From Vibrio navarrensis (lineage in GTDB: Bacteria > Pseudomonadota > Gammaproteobacteria > Enterobacterales > Vibrionaceae), in contig NZ_CP065219.1 in assembly GCF_015767675.1 (NCBI RefSeq), forward strand, positions 1-64,000: 64,000 nucleotides of DNA, read 5' to 3'. The notes under the pieces were generated by a model, which was given only the letters and a program-made list of their open reading frames with translations, was not told the DNA's origin and made no database searches. This document shows positions 1 through 8,264 of this stretch, piece after piece (the stretch's first letter is position 1; each line of letters starts with the position of its first letter). The position numbers and the translations under genes are program-made.

Positions 1-250
1 TGAAGTCATCGGTCACGATAGCCCCAAAGCCGACCGTTTCATGTTGGGTTTCTTGAGGATCAGCCGGTAAGGTGAGCCGCCAAACCGCAAAGGCAATCAC
101 GCTAACGACCGTTAGAACAACAAAGGTGATACTGCGGTTACGCTTTTGTGTTGCCGCATTCACCTCTCCCCCTTCTTCAAAGTCGCCATCCGTGTCTTTG
201 AAAAACCGTTTCTTAAGCCCGTCCAATCTGTGTCTTTGTTTATCGAACAT
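1..250 (-). CDS. traB: TraB, F-type type IV secretion protein (N-terminal part)
   Basis: This leftward frame starts at an ATG at 250 and runs off the left edge, so only about 83 N-terminal residues are present. A charged cytoplasmic start (MFDKQRHRLDGLKKRFF) is followed by one membrane segment near residues 40-58 (ITFVVLTVVSVIAFAVW) and the start of a periplasmic region. This is the layout of TraB/VirB10, the scaffold that spans the envelope in the conjugative secretion channel. It follows traK with a short overlap, and the order traA-L-E-K-B is that of the F plasmid. The call rests mainly on gene order and membrane topology, because the conserved C-terminal domain lies outside the window. 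Confidence 0.85.
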   Translation of the reverse strand, partial: MFDKQRHRLDGLKKRFFKDTDGDFEEGGEVNAATQKRNRSITFVVLTVVSVIAFAVWRLTLPADPQETQHETVGFGAIVTDDF

Positions 251-1025
251 GGGCGGCACCTCCTCCGGTGATGAGATAGAGCGTCGTGGTTTGTCCAGGT
301 TTTAAGTGGTAGGCATCGAGCGCGGCTGAACGAGCCGAATAGCTGTAGAACTGCGCTGTGGTGAGGGGGATATCTTGAGTGTCTTGGTTTTTGAGCTGGT
401 AAATGACGCCGGAGTAATCGGCACCAACAAAGACCGTTTGAGGAATGATGGCCAGTTTGGCGTCATCCTTTGGCAGCGTTTTGGGATCGACATCGTGGCG
501 TTTAAAGCCAGCAATGGGTGAGCCATCATGAACAAAGCGCATCATCGATTTAGTGAGTGCTGTCATGGCTGCGGGATAATCTGCTGCAAGCGTGATGGGG
601 CTTTTCTGCTCTTTGTAACTCTCGGACCAGACAAACTCGGTGACTAACGCTGGAGTGGACTTTGGGGTGATAAACAACGCAAATAAGCGTCCTTTTTCCG
701 TGGTAAGGTGCGCGGTAAACGGTAAGGCGATGTTGATTTTTAATGTGATAGAGCCAGAGGCGTCTTTTTGGTTGCCTGATGAGGTACAAAACCCTTTGGG
801 GCAGACAATCGAAAGGATGCGGTCATTTTTAACCACTAATCGGTTGATATTAATTGAAGACAGTGCCAAGGGTATGGTGTCACCTTCATTAAACTCATAG
901 CTGACTTTACCCACGTTCTGCGCCATGGCAAAGGGAGCGATACAAAACGCCAATACCAAGGTGATTGAAACGAGGTGGCCGCGCCATCTTTGCTGTGGTG
1001 TTAATGATTGCTTATAGAGATTCAT
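240..1025 (-). CDS. traK: TraK, secretin-like outer-membrane component of F-type T4SS
   Basis: The protein has about 261 residues. The ATG at 1025 (MNLYKQSL) was chosen because GAGG lies about nine bases upstream; the longer open frame starts at a TTG inside traE. A signal peptide ends near AMAQ (about residue 36), and the rest is a soluble periplasmic protein. F-plasmid TraK/VirB9 forms the outer-membrane core complex with TraB and TraV. The coding region overlaps traE upstream (1012-1025) and traB downstream (240-250), which suggests translational coupling in one tra operon. Size and position agree with TraK; the identification is by synteny and general character. Confidence 0.85.
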   Translation of the reverse strand: MNLYKQSLTPQQRWRGHLVSITLVLAFCIAPFAMAQNVGKVSYEFNEGDTIPLALSSININRLVVKNDRILSIVCPKGFCTSSGNQKDASGSITLKINIALPFTAHLTTEKGRLFALFITPKSTPALVTEFVWSESYKEQKSPITLAADYPAAMTALTKSMMRFVHDGSPIAGFKRHDVDPKTLPKDDAKLAIIPQTVFVGADYSGVIYQLKNQDTQDIPLTTAQFYSYSARSAALDAYHLKPGQTTTLYLITGGGAAHVR

Positions 1026-1587
1026 CGTTCTTGACCTCGACTTCTTCAATGGAAAGTAAGCCTAGTGAGCCTTGCTCATAGCTAAAGCTCACTTGATACC
1101 ATTTCATTTCAGGCTCTAAAGCGCGTCGCCCTACGTACTTTTGCAGTTTGCCGTAGAGCTGCACTTGGAGGGTGTCGAGCGAAATGCGAATGGAATCGAC
1201 AGAAAATTGGCTGCTTATGTTGTCTTTCTTAATGACGGTGGCCTCACGAAGCAGTTTGGGTTGTATACTGTTCCAGCTTTGTGCATCGACATACTCAATG
1301 AGTTGTCCAAACTGGCGTGAGACGTTTGCAGGGGTGACGTTGAGTTTTAAGTAGAGTAGATAATCGGCCATCTGCTCAAGGTAAGGCTCATCGACTGCGC
1401 CGTCCGAAACCGTAAAGGCTTTTGAAACCGTTGGGGGAATAAGAGTTCGGCTTTGATGGGTTAGGGCTTGATAACTGGTGTAACCCAATACCAGGTTGGT
1501 GATAAGCATAGCAAGAAAGCCTGCCACTAATAAGAAGTTGAGCAGGCTTTTGATGGCTAACCTATCCCGCTTAATATACGGGTCCAT
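1012..1587 (-). CDS. traE: TraE, inner-membrane T4SS pilus assembly protein
   Basis: The ATG at 1587 (MDPYIKRDRLAIKS) has a strong AAGGAG box eight bases upstream, so it is preferred to the longer TTG frame. The resulting 191 residues are close to the 188 of F TraE. A single N-terminal membrane segment (LLNFLLVAGFLAMLITNLVLG, about residues 15-35) precedes a periplasmic domain, the VirB5/TraE-type arrangement. In F the protein is needed for pilus assembly. It follows traL closely and overlaps traK. Confidence 0.88.
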   Translation of the reverse strand: MDPYIKRDRLAIKSLLNFLLVAGFLAMLITNLVLGYTSYQALTHQSRTLIPPTVSKAFTVSDGAVDEPYLEQMADYLLYLKLNVTPANVSRQFGQLIEYVDAQSWNSIQPKLLREATVIKKDNISSQFSVDSIRISLDTLQVQLYGKLQKYVGRRALEPEMKWYQVSFSYEQGSLGLLSIEEVEVKNDESL

Positions 1588-1601
1588 AACGGTTAGGCTC
1601 C

Positions 1602-1904
1602 TTAAAAAATCCAATACCTCCGACAAGCGGAGGGGGTGCGTTTAAAGAAAGTGGGACTGACAAAGGAAGCGCCCCACCAATAAAGTGACAAGATGATGAT
1701 GTTGTCACCGTATTGCGCTTTGATGTAGCGTAACCCCCCGAACCAGCCTAGAGATAAAGCCAGTCCTATCATTTCGTGTTTAAGCCAAAATGAGAGCCCG
1801 AAGACAACCAAAGCGGGTGCGATTTCATCGGCTGGAAAGCCCAGAAATCGGCGTCCTTTGTTCATGTGTTTAGGGATTGAGAAAAACTGATGGGGGTCTT
1901 CCAT
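1602..1904 (-). CDS. traL: TraL, small inner-membrane T4SS protein
   Basis: This 100-residue protein starts with ATG at 1904. It has two hydrophobic stretches (about residues 27-58, LVVFGLSFWLKHEMIGLALSL, and 66-90) typical of TraL/VirB3-like proteins. The N-terminus (PHQFFSIPKHMNKGRRFLGF) has the loop-like character seen in TraL. The family works with the TraC ATPase in pilus assembly. It lies 9 bp after traA and immediately before traE, the order of F. Confidence 0.88.
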   Translation of the reverse strand: MEDPHQFFSIPKHMNKGRRFLGFPADEIAPALVVFGLSFWLKHEMIGLALSLGWFGGLRYIKAQYGDNIIILSLYWWGASFVSPTFFKRTPSACRRYWIF

Positions 1905-1913
1905 AGCGATGCC

Positions 1914-2201
1914 TTACGCAAGCCCAACAAGCGGAGCACCAACGTTCCACAAAATAGAGCCGCCAGCAAAACCGCCCAGAGCAGCAAACCAGTTTCGAGT
2001 CATTAATCCGGTGACAACCGCACCAAATAATCCAGTGCCGAGCATGGCGGTTTCGACTGTCGAGCCTTTGCCGGCGGTTTCTTTCATGGCTTGTTTACCC
2101 GTTGCAAAAAGATCAGCGGCTAACGCTGGCTGCGTCACCAGAAGTGCAGAGACGGCCAAGCCAAGAGTGAAAGCTAAGGTGCGTTGAGTACGTGTGTTCA
2201 T
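1914..2201 (-). CDS. traA: TraA, conjugative pilin precursor
   Basis: The ATG at 2201 (MNTRTQRTLAFTLG) has an AAGGA box just upstream. An upstream in-frame extension to 2255 lacks such a site. The 95-residue product has a leader ending near QPALA, followed by a short mature pilin with two hydrophobic segments (MLGTGLFGAVVTGLM and ALGGFAGGSILWNVG). This matches F-type propilin, which is inserted in the inner membrane and assembled into the conjugative pilus. It is the first structural gene of the tra run, preceded by a non-coding leader of about 360 bp. Confidence 0.85.
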   Translation of the reverse strand: MNTRTQRTLAFTLGLAVSALLVTQPALAADLFATGKQAMKETAGKGSTVETAMLGTGLFGAVVTGLMTRNWFAALGGFAGGSILWNVGAPLVGLA

Positions 2202-2563
2202 AATGTATTTCCTTCGTTGATTAAATAGTTGATTGATAAAGTGGCAAGGGTGCATAAAAGGATCGCCAGTCCTACCAGTACCTAGCTGTTGGCATAGGAG
2301 TCGTCGCGAAGAGAAATCGCGGTAGCGAAATTGACTACGGATTGGTTTAAGGGGGTAACCGCAATTTGAAAGAGGTTGCGAAAGCAGCGTCTTTTAAACT
2401 GCCTCTCTGCCTTGAGAAGGGTGTGAGTTCAATCCGTTGATGCGGTACGTTTTTGCGTTGACAAGAGGCGTTGTCTACGGATGCCTAGATTAGGCAAGCG
2501 GTATATAAAATTTGAAACAAATCCTGATGCTGGATCTTTTTTTATAAAAAAAAGCGTGGGATC
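2202..2563. promoter_or_regulatory. Non-coding leader between traY-like gene and traA
   Basis: No convincing gene lies in these 362 bases. Read leftward they contain an AT-rich promoter-like stretch (TATATA near 2500-2515) and two small inverted repeats. These are TGCCTA-gat-TAGGCA at 2482-2496 and GACAA/TTGTC arms at about 2460-2475. They may be a tra promoter with protein-binding sites or a structured 5' leader. Which of these is right cannot be told from the sequence. Confidence 0.4.
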
Positions 2564-2740
2564 TTAATTTGATGATCGGGCTTTCATATGTTCGTCAAAC
2601 TTAGCAAGATGATCTCTAAGGCGAAAGCTTGCCTCTTGTCGTTTAGTTCTCTTGTTTTCTTTGGCAGAAGCTTCAAGTCGCTGGTTGGTTTCTTTGTCCA
2701 TTTCAAACCAAATGCCAGTCATATCGTCTTTACGTGGCAT
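2564..2740 (-). CDS. traY: TraY-like small DNA-binding (ribbon-helix-helix) relaxosome protein
   Basis: This 58-residue frame starts with ATG at 2740, preceded by a strong AAAGGAGAGACA site, and ends at TAA 2564. After a short start (MPRKDDMTGIWFEMDKET) come NQRLEASAKENKRTKR and QEASFRLRDHLAKF. That pattern fits an Arc/MetJ-type ribbon-helix-helix monomer such as TraY, which binds oriT and the tra promoter. Its place before traA, after an upstream gene it overlaps by 22 bp, is where traY sits in F-like plasmids. The protein is short and the fold is inferred, so another small RHH regulator remains possible. Confidence 0.6.
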   Translation of the reverse strand: MPRKDDMTGIWFEMDKETNQRLEASAKENKRTKRQEASFRLRDHLAKFDEHMKARSSN

Positions 2741-3246
2741 TGTCTCTCCTTTCTCTTGGGGTCATTCCAAATGCTGTACGGCGTGGGTTGTTGATTGTGT
2801 GCGAGAAAAAAAGAGTTTTTGCATGTTGGCATAAACATACATTCAACTTCACTTAATGCAGCTTTTCGGTTGACGTGCTGTCGCCAGTTTTTCTCTGTGA
2901 GTGTGAGGTTGCGCTGCTTACGATAAATACGGCTGCATTTTTGTAGTTGTTTAATCAGTTCATTGTCGAGTTTGTACTGATGATACTTTTTTCGAGAAAG
3001 AGCTGGGCCCGTCATCAAACTGGTATTCACTGTTCTTTTCTTGTTGGGGATACAAGTCTGTATCCAGTGAACGCCAGTGACAGTGGGATTAACCAATGAA
3101 CAGGTTAGCGCGGCAAAGACCGCTTTCTCAGCTACGTGGCCAATGGTTTTAATCTTTAAAATGGAGGTGTTTTGAACAAGATGTTCGAAGAGTATTGCTT
3201 TATGTCGGTCTTCACAGAAACCGTACACGATATGCAGGTTAGTCAT
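2719..3246 (-). CDS. Hypothetical protein upstream of the tra operon
   Basis: The ATG at 3246 has a strong AAGGAG box eight bases upstream, and the 3' end overlaps the traY-like start by 22 bp, so this is probably a translated gene. The 175-residue product is basic in its second half (TGPALSRKKYHQYKL, KCSRIYRKQRNL) and contains several cysteines. No signal peptide or membrane segment is seen. I do not recognise the family. The position matches traJ or traM of F-like plasmids, so a regulatory or relaxosome role is conceivable, but nothing in the sequence shows it. Confidence 0.6.
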   Translation of the reverse strand: MTNLHIVYGFCEDRHKAILFEHLVQNTSILKIKTIGHVAEKAVFAALTCSLVNPTVTGVHWIQTCIPNKKRTVNTSLMTGPALSRKKYHQYKLDNELIKQLQKCSRIYRKQRNLTLTEKNWRQHVNRKAALSEVECMFMPTCKNSFFLAHNQQPTPYSIWNDPKRKERQCHVKTI

Positions 3247-3630
3247 GTGAGTCTCCTTCTATTGAACGTACATAGGTTTGATTAGGTGAGCAAACATATG
3301 TGCTTTCGCAAAAGAGTTTTTCAGTGCGTGAAATTGGCTGGTACTCCCAGTCGCCTCAGTGAGGACTTGGTCACCGCCCCAGCTCGACGCAGGCGGCAGT
3401 AGGTGATTTAAAGTTGGAGTTCTATGCCCTCCGCGCCCCTCGGCGCTCTATGCATAAACCGGATGCATTACTGTTTGAATGATCAGTTGTAGGTGAATGA
3501 TAAAGCATCAGAAACAGTATGTAAATTTAAACTTTAAATATAAACCTAAAATTAATTATTTAAATTAAAGATTTGTCCACAAAAGAGGACAATTGAAGTA
3601 AGGCTATGAAAATGTAAGTAGGATAGAGAA
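3247..3630. other. Non-coding region, candidate oriT / divergent promoter region
   Basis: These 384 bases lie between the leftward transfer region and the rightward repressor gene. They hold a GC-rich inverted repeat (GCGCC-cctc-GGCGC, 3433-3446), two ATGCAT repeats at 3450-3455 and 3463-3468, and an AT-rich stretch near 3510-3570. F-type oriT regions are non-coding, repeat-rich and placed at this end of the tra operon, so this is the best oriT candidate in the window. No nic site was recognised. Confidence 0.35.
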
Positions 3631-4257
3631 ATGTCGTTAGGCGGCAGGATCAAAAAACTAAGAGAAGAGTCGCTACATATATCGAAAAAAGAGCTTAGCA
3701 CTATGTTAGGAGTAAGCCAGTCTGCTGTTAACCAATGGGAAAATGGTGTCAATTACCCGTCTCAGAAGAGGTTGATAGAGTTGTCGAGAGTTTTAAAAAC
3801 AACTTATGAATGGTTAGTAAACGGCACCACGAGTTCACATAATGACGGTTCAGAGTATGAAATCCCATTCTATGAGTATGTTAACTGTAGCGCAGGGGCT
3901 GGTTTTATAAATGATAGCGAGGAATCTATATTAGTCAGTGCCCATTTTATTCCTCTACTGGGCGAAATGTCGTTGGATAAAGTGATCGCTCTCAGGGTTC
4001 ATGGTGATTCAATGGAACCAGCGATTTCTGACAAAGGTATTGTTTTTGTTGATACTTCCGATAAGAAAATTATTGACGGTAAGGTTTATGTTTATCAACA
4101 AGAAGATGTTTTAAGGGTTAAGCGCCTTGAATATAGTGTGAATGGTTTAATGATAAAGAGCTATAACGATAAGTATTCAGATGAAAAAATTAGCAAAAGA
4201 GAATTTGATCGCTTCTGCATAATAGGCAGAGTGTTGTATAGTATAAATAGATTTTAA
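3631..4257 (+). CDS. CI/LexA-type repressor (HTH plus S24 self-cleaving peptidase)
   Basis: This 208-residue protein starts with ATG at 3631 after AGGATAGAG. Residues 5-60 form an XRE-type helix-turn-helix (LSTMLGVSQSAVNQWENG), ending in the WLVNG seen in phage CI-like repressors. The C-terminal half is an S24 peptidase. It has an Ala90-Gly91 cleavage site (CSAGAG), catalytic Ser127 in GDSMEP and catalytic Lys164 (VLRVKRLEY). Such proteins dimerise on operators and cleave themselves when RecA is activated. It is transcribed away from the transfer genes, so it may keep transfer or replication repressed until DNA damage, as SetR does in SXT; this role is inferred. The gene is visibly more AT-rich than its neighbours. 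Confidence 0.85.
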   Translation: MSLGGRIKKLREESLHISKKELSTMLGVSQSAVNQWENGVNYPSQKRLIELSRVLKTTYEWLVNGTTSSHNDGSEYEIPFYEYVNCSAGAGFINDSEESILVSAHFIPLLGEMSLDKVIALRVHGDSMEPAISDKGIVFVDTSDKKIIDGKVYVYQQEDVLRVKRLEYSVNGLMIKSYNDKYSDEKISKREFDRFCIIGRVLYSINRF

Positions 4258-4594
4258 ACTAAAACTTTTTTGAAAACACTGAATCAGTCTTATCATATAA
4301 TCAGGTTTTTGAAGTAAAAAGTGCATTACATAGCACGCTACTACATAGTCTTCTATGTAGTGTAATTTTCAAAAACTAGAATGTGTTAGGGGTGAGCTCC
4401 TAACTGATAGCATTCGCAAAGTAGCCGTTCTCCCGTAAGTGAACGGCTTTTTTGTGCCTGAAATTTAAGCATTTGATTTTTTTTGCTGATTTTGTGTAAA
4501 TTTAAAGCCCATTGTTTGGACTCTCAATCCAAGCAACCCTCAGACTCAAAATTCTCGTAATAACCGCATCAATATCAGGTGAATACACTCTCAC
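4258..4594. other. Non-coding region with hairpins before the rep-like gene
   Basis: Three structured elements lie in these 337 bases. A 9-bp dyad (ACTACATAG/CTATGTAGT, 4340-4361) may be the terminator or an operator of the repressor gene. A small hairpin (GTTAGG/CCTAAC) lies at 4385-4404. A rightward terminator follows at 4423-4453. Structured leaders with antisense RNAs precede repA in IncF-type plasmids, so a copy-control RNA may lie here, but none was identified. Confidence 0.4.
4423..4453 (+). terminator. Rho-independent terminator or attenuator
   Basis: An 8-bp perfect stem, AGCCGTTC/GAACGGCT with a 10-base loop, is followed by a run of T on the + strand. It lies between the repressor gene and the rep-like gene. 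It could end the repressor transcript or a small leader RNA. Confidence 0.7.
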
Positions 4595-5168
4595 GTGTTG
4601 GGTGGTGATGCTGTGGGTGAGTCGAATGTTCAGCACTACCCTACCCTAGCTAAATCGCAATACGATAAAGAATATCGGGCGAAGCGCAAAGCACGCAAGC
4701 GTGAGTTGATTGAACTTCATCATGAGGTCGTCTCTCGTGAGCAAAAATCCAATCCGAATTTTACTTTTGGCTTTTCTAAACGCAGTTTGTTACGTTCAGG
4801 TGAATGGGTCGATCTTCCACATGAGTATGCCTATACCTTAAAAGGCTGCGAGGAATACATTACTCATCCTCAACGCTTTCCTAGCCTTTTGGCATGGGGC
4901 GGTGCTGCTGCCGTCAAGAATATTCAGTGTAGAGAACTGATAGCAAAAGCTCTTGCGTGTATTTTACCTAATACGGATTTGATTGGTGGCCGCATTGGTC
5001 TACCAACCGAAGCTGGACTAAAAACTATCAGTTATGACCAACTTCAAGAAGATTACGCTTTGCGTTGGGGAGCGTTCATCTCGCCTAAGTCATTTGCTAA
5101 AGTCATGAAGTGCCTCAAACGTGCTTCTTACGTTTACACAGAACGGATCAATGTGTGTGTGGACGATG
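4595..5168 (+). pseudogene. Probable plasmid replication initiator (RepA-like), 3'-truncated by IS66 remnant
   Basis: An open frame from GTG 4595 encodes about 190 residues before sequence of an IS66 transposase takes over near 5167. The N-terminus is highly basic (EYRAKRKARKREL). It is followed by a region (RFPSLLAWGGAAAVKNIQCRE, cut here) that reads like replication initiators of Vibrio plasmids related to the IncFII RepA group. That resemblance is from memory and moderate. The gene sits after a structured leader, where rep genes usually lie. If it is rep, it has lost its C-terminal DNA-binding part and cannot be the working replicon. Another kind of plasmid protein is possible. Confidence 0.4.
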
Positions 5169-5672
5169 GCATGGAAAGCCATCACCTACATGCTTAATCA
5201 GTGGTCTAACCTCATTCCGCATCCAATTATCTAATAAATTACGTGACTCGTCATCAAAAATCACATGCCTCTCTGCTAGTGACTCAAAGGCAGCAAGATT
5301 TCGCAATTGTCACGAACGTGTCGGCATCTTCGGTGAAATAAATTCTAAAAATAGCTGCGGAATCTCGGGTCTAAGCTTACTGTCTACTGCACCGATGGCG
5401 AACTGCGCATCAGCAATATCCTTGCCGAGAATGCAATTCGCCCTTGCTTGGTTGGGAGGTGGTCATGGTTGTTCGCAGGGAGCGAAAGCCTACAGCATCG
5501 TCGAAACCGCAAAGCTGAATGGGTTAGAGCCATACGAATATCTTCACACCCTTCTGACTAAACTGCCGTATGCCGAAACGGTAGAGCAGTTCGAATCTCT
5601 TCTTCCGTGGAATATCGCCAGATACTAATATTTCTGGCTGCTCACTTCAATACTGCTGGGTATTAACCGCTT
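5167..5672 (+). mobile_element. IS66-family transposase (TnpC) remnant
   Basis: Reading across frames gives pieces of the TnpC C-terminus. First comes KAITYMLNQWSNL (about 5169-5208), then CTDGELRISNILAENAIRP (about 5388-5450), then YSIVETAKLNGLEPYEYLHT and TVEQFESLLPWNIAR up to about 5628. The terminal repeat side may be near 5646-5672. The two parts are split by a 150-bp repeat element and the frame is broken, so the element is dead. It cuts off the rep-like gene upstream. The open frame of 172 codons at 5110-5628 is a product of this mosaic and not a gene. Confidence 0.8.
5214..5363. repeat. Small terminal-inverted-repeat element, copy 1 (internally deleted)
   Basis: The 150-bp segment begins ATTCCGCA and ends TGCGGAAT. 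It is closely similar to 23330-23590 but lacks about 111 internal bases. It splits the IS66 transposase remnant, so it is younger than that element or arrived with it. It has no coding capacity and behaves like a MITE or a decayed IS. Confidence 0.6.
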
Positions 5673-5962
5673 ACACTTGACTCTAAGTAGCCGCGATTCG
5701 TGGATGCTCATTCGGCGATGGCTTAAACCGATCTCAGGTTCATTAGATAATAAAGCCCACTTTTATGATTACTTATGAATCACAACCTTTCACTTTTAAA
5801 AATTGAAAGATTTCGAAATCATTTCGTAAGTAAGTTGAGAACAATATCAAAGTAATTTTCTCATCAATAAGTAAAATAATTATAAGAAAAATAAATAAAA
5901 CAAGTTGTTAACTCCTAAGTATGTTTAAGAGCTAACGTAGAAACGGAATAAAAGTCATTCTG
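5673..5962. other. Gene-free AT-rich stretch before the PTS copy
   Basis: These 290 bases hold no gene. A very AT-rich part (5815-5930) might supply a promoter for the duplicated PTS genes, but no clear -35/-10 pair stands out. The junction of the duplicated block is at 5963. Confidence 0.4.
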
Positions 5963-6034
5963 GATAATCCTTGCCCAACGGGCGAAGTCAACCGTGTCGT
6001 GCAAGGCGTGATCATCCACCAATTTGAATCATAA
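5963..6034 (+). pseudogene. agaS: agaS 3' fragment
   Basis: Only the last 23 codons and the stop of agaS are present (ending VVQGVIIHQFES), carried along at the edge of the duplicated block. The complete gene is at 46052-47212. Confidence 0.9.
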
Positions 6035-6051
6035 CTGAGGGTTTCAATACT

Positions 6052-6549
6052 ATGTCAGCGAATATTGTATGGTGCCGAATAGACGAGCGTCTATTGCATG
6101 GCCAAGTGAAAATTACTTGGATGCCGGCTTCTGGCGCTAACACTTGTATCGTGTGTAACGACGATGTGGCCGAAGGCCCAACCGCCGAGTTCTCTCAAGC
6201 AGCGATGCGTGCCTCGGCCGGCGGAGAGTTCAAAACCTCATTTTACTCAGTCGACAAACTGTGCACCATCATTGGTAAAGCCAAGCCTGAGCAAAAAATC
6301 TTTATCGTGTGTTCGAACCCAACCGACGTTGCGCGTTTGATTGAAGGCGGCGTACCGATTAAGGCGGTGAACGTGGGTAACATGCACTTCCATGAAGGTA
6401 AACGTCAAATCACCAAAACCGTATCGGTGGATGCGAAAGATATCACGGCGTTTGAGCGCATCGCCGCATGTAATGTGCTCTCGACTATCCAGAACACCCC
6501 AGACCAAGATCCGGTTGAGGTGTTGACACTAGCGAAAGCGAGCGCGTAA
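6052..6549 (+). CDS. agaV: PTS system IIB component, mannose/GalNAc family (copy 1)
   Basis: The 165-residue protein starts with ATG at 6052. His16 in the motif RIDERLLHGQVKITW is the site phosphorylated in mannose-family IIB proteins. The protein passes phosphate from IIA to the sugar as it crosses the IIC/IID channel. It is identical to the product of 45537-46034. In this copy no IIA gene follows, so the set depends on the IIA (agaF) of the main operon or a chromosomal one. Expression is uncertain because the native promoter did not come along. Confidence 0.93.
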   Translation: MSANIVWCRIDERLLHGQVKITWMPASGANTCIVCNDDVAEGPTAEFSQAAMRASAGGEFKTSFYSVDKLCTIIGKAKPEQKIFIVCSNPTDVARLIEGGVPIKAVNVGNMHFHEGKRQITKTVSVDAKDITAFERIAACNVLSTIQNTPDQDPVEVLTLAKASA

Positions 6550-6604
6550 TTCTCAACCGCCGGTATAGGAAAACTATCCCCGGCCCAAATAAAGGAAAGA
6601 GACA

Positions 6605-7390
6605 ATGCTATTTGAAGCAATGCTTGTAGCGGTGTGGGCGTTCCTGTGTGGTATCGATAAATACGATGTGGCACTGAACATTCACCGTCCGCTGATCACT
6701 GGCCCGATTGTTGGTCTGATCATGGGTGATCTGGAACTTGGTCTGATGACCGGTGCGGTTTTAGAGCTTGCGTGGCTTGGCCTAGTGCCAAACGCGGGCG
6801 CTCAGCCGCCAGATGTGACCATGGGGACCATTGCCGCAGTGGCGTTTGCCATAATGACCAACCAAACTCCAGAAATCGCAATGGGTGTGGGCATGCCAAT
6901 TGCGGTACTGATGCAGATGTTGATCATCGGTTTCTTTGCCATGTCCTCGTTCGCAATGGGTAAAGCGGACGACTGCGCTGAGCGCGGTGACTCTCGTGGT
7001 ATCGACTTCTTATTAATCAGTATTTTGACTGCCCGTGCCACGATGTACTCGGTGGTCGCGTTCATCACGGTATACTTTGGTGAGCATGCGGCACAGTGGA
7101 TTGACGAAAATGCGCCAACTATGCTGCTTGAAGGTCTAGGTATCGGTGCGAAAATGGTGCCCGCTATCGGTTTTGCCATGCTGTTAAAAGTGATGTGGAA
7201 CAAAGAGATGGCGGGGATTTTCTTCATTGGTTTCGTGATGACCACATACCTTAAACTGCCGATCATGGCGGTAGCGGTACTTGGTGGATCAGCCGCGGTC
7301 CTTTACTACTTCATGACAGGCAGCCAAACCCAGGCAGCAGTAGGCAATAACTCTGTGCAAAGTGAGAATTACGATGACGACGGTATTTAA
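6605..7390 (+). CDS. agaW: PTS system IIC component, mannose family (copy 1)
   Basis: This 261-residue membrane protein starts with ATG at 6605 after AAAGGAAAGAGAC. It has many hydrophobic segments and the family motif around GPIVGLIMGDLELGLMTGA near residues 34-52, which leads into AVLELAWLGLVPNAG. With IID it forms the sugar-translocating part of the permease. It overlaps the IID start by 17 bp, which implies coupled translation. Its sequence is identical to the copy at 44696-45481. Confidence 0.93.
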   Translation: MLFEAMLVAVWAFLCGIDKYDVALNIHRPLITGPIVGLIMGDLELGLMTGAVLELAWLGLVPNAGAQPPDVTMGTIAAVAFAIMTNQTPEIAMGVGMPIAVLMQMLIIGFFAMSSFAMGKADDCAERGDSRGIDFLLISILTARATMYSVVAFITVYFGEHAAQWIDENAPTMLLEGLGIGAKMVPAIGFAMLLKVMWNKEMAGIFFIGFVMTTYLKLPIMAVAVLGGSAAVLYYFMTGSQTQAAVGNNSVQSENYDDDGI

Positions 7391-8264
7391 TACAGACGCG
7401 CTTCCAAAAGAAGCGGAGCAAACAGAACGTTTCACCGATGAGATTGATGCATACCAAGACAACGAAGTACGTAAAGTGATCACCAAGCGTGAGCTTATTA
7501 TGTGTGCCCTGCGTGGCCTGTTCATGGAAGGCAACTTTAACTTCGAACGTATGCAGGCTGGCGGTTACGCGTACTCGATGATCCCAGCGTTGAAAAAAAT
7601 TCACGGCAACAACAAACGTGATTTTTCGACCTCGTTGAAAAACCACCTCCAGTTCTTCAACAGCTCGCCAAAACTGTTCACTTTTCTACTTGGTCTGTCC
7701 GTGGCAATGGAAGAGAACAAAGAAAAGCCAAGCACCATCAATGCCGTGAAAGTAGCCGGTCTTGGGCCACTAGGTGGTATCGGGGATGCGCTTGACCACA
7801 TGACACTGATGCCATTGACTTTAGCACTGGGTGCGGCGATTGCCGCCGATGGTTCGATTGCCGGCCCATTTGTGTTCTTCGTACTGTACCAAATTCCGCA
7901 CTTCTTAGCGTATTTTGGCTTGATGTTTCTTGGCTACAACGCTGGTGCGAAAGCGATGAGCGCTATGAGTGGCGTGACCGAGAGGCTCGCGCGTGCGGCT
8001 AACATCATGGGGCTGTTCGTGATTGGTGCGTTGACCGCTACTTTCATCAAAGTGCACACCACGCTGGAGCTCGAAATGGGTGGCAAAGTGGTCTCTCTAC
8101 AGCACGATTTGTTTGACAAGATTATGCCGAACCTGCTGCCACTGGCGCTCGTGTTCTTCATGTTCAAAATGGTGCGCGGCAAAGGCTTCTTTGCCAAGCC
8201 ACCGGTACTGATTTTTGGCACGCTCGCGCTTGGCGTCGTGGGCCACTATTTGGGCATTCTCTAA
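7374..8264 (+). CDS. agaE: PTS system IID component, mannose family (copy 1)
   Basis: The ATG at 7374 (MTTVFNTDALPK) was chosen over an upstream GTG because it gives the usual overlap with the end of IIC. The 296-residue product contains the IID hallmark KVAGLGPLGGIGDALDHMT and hydrophobic C-terminal segments. IID proteins exist only in the mannose family of PTS and are needed with IIC for transport. The product is identical to that of 43822-44712. The block ends 13 bp beyond the stop codon, so no IIA gene follows here. Confidence 0.93.
   Translation: MTTVFNTDALPKEAEQTERFTDEIDAYQDNEVRKVITKRELIMCALRGLFMEGNFNFERMQAGGYAYSMIPALKKIHGNNKRDFSTSLKNHLQFFNSSPKLFTFLLGLSVAMEENKEKPSTINAVKVAGLGPLGGIGDALDHMTLMPLTLALGAAIAADGSIAGPFVFFVLYQIPHFLAYFGLMFLGYNAGAKAMSAMSGVTERLARAANIMGLFVIGALTATFIKVHTTLELEMGGKVVSLQHDLFDKIMPNLLPLALVFFMFKMVRGKGFFAKPPVLIFGTLALGVVGHYLGIL

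Noticed and set aside
1012..1049. Longer traK and traE starts at TTG codons
   Set aside because: ATG codons a few residues downstream have good ribosome sites and give lengths close to the F-plasmid proteins.
5110..5628. 172-codon open frame
   Set aside because: It is stitched from the rep-like gene, the small repeat element and an out-of-frame IS66 transposase, so it does not encode a real protein.
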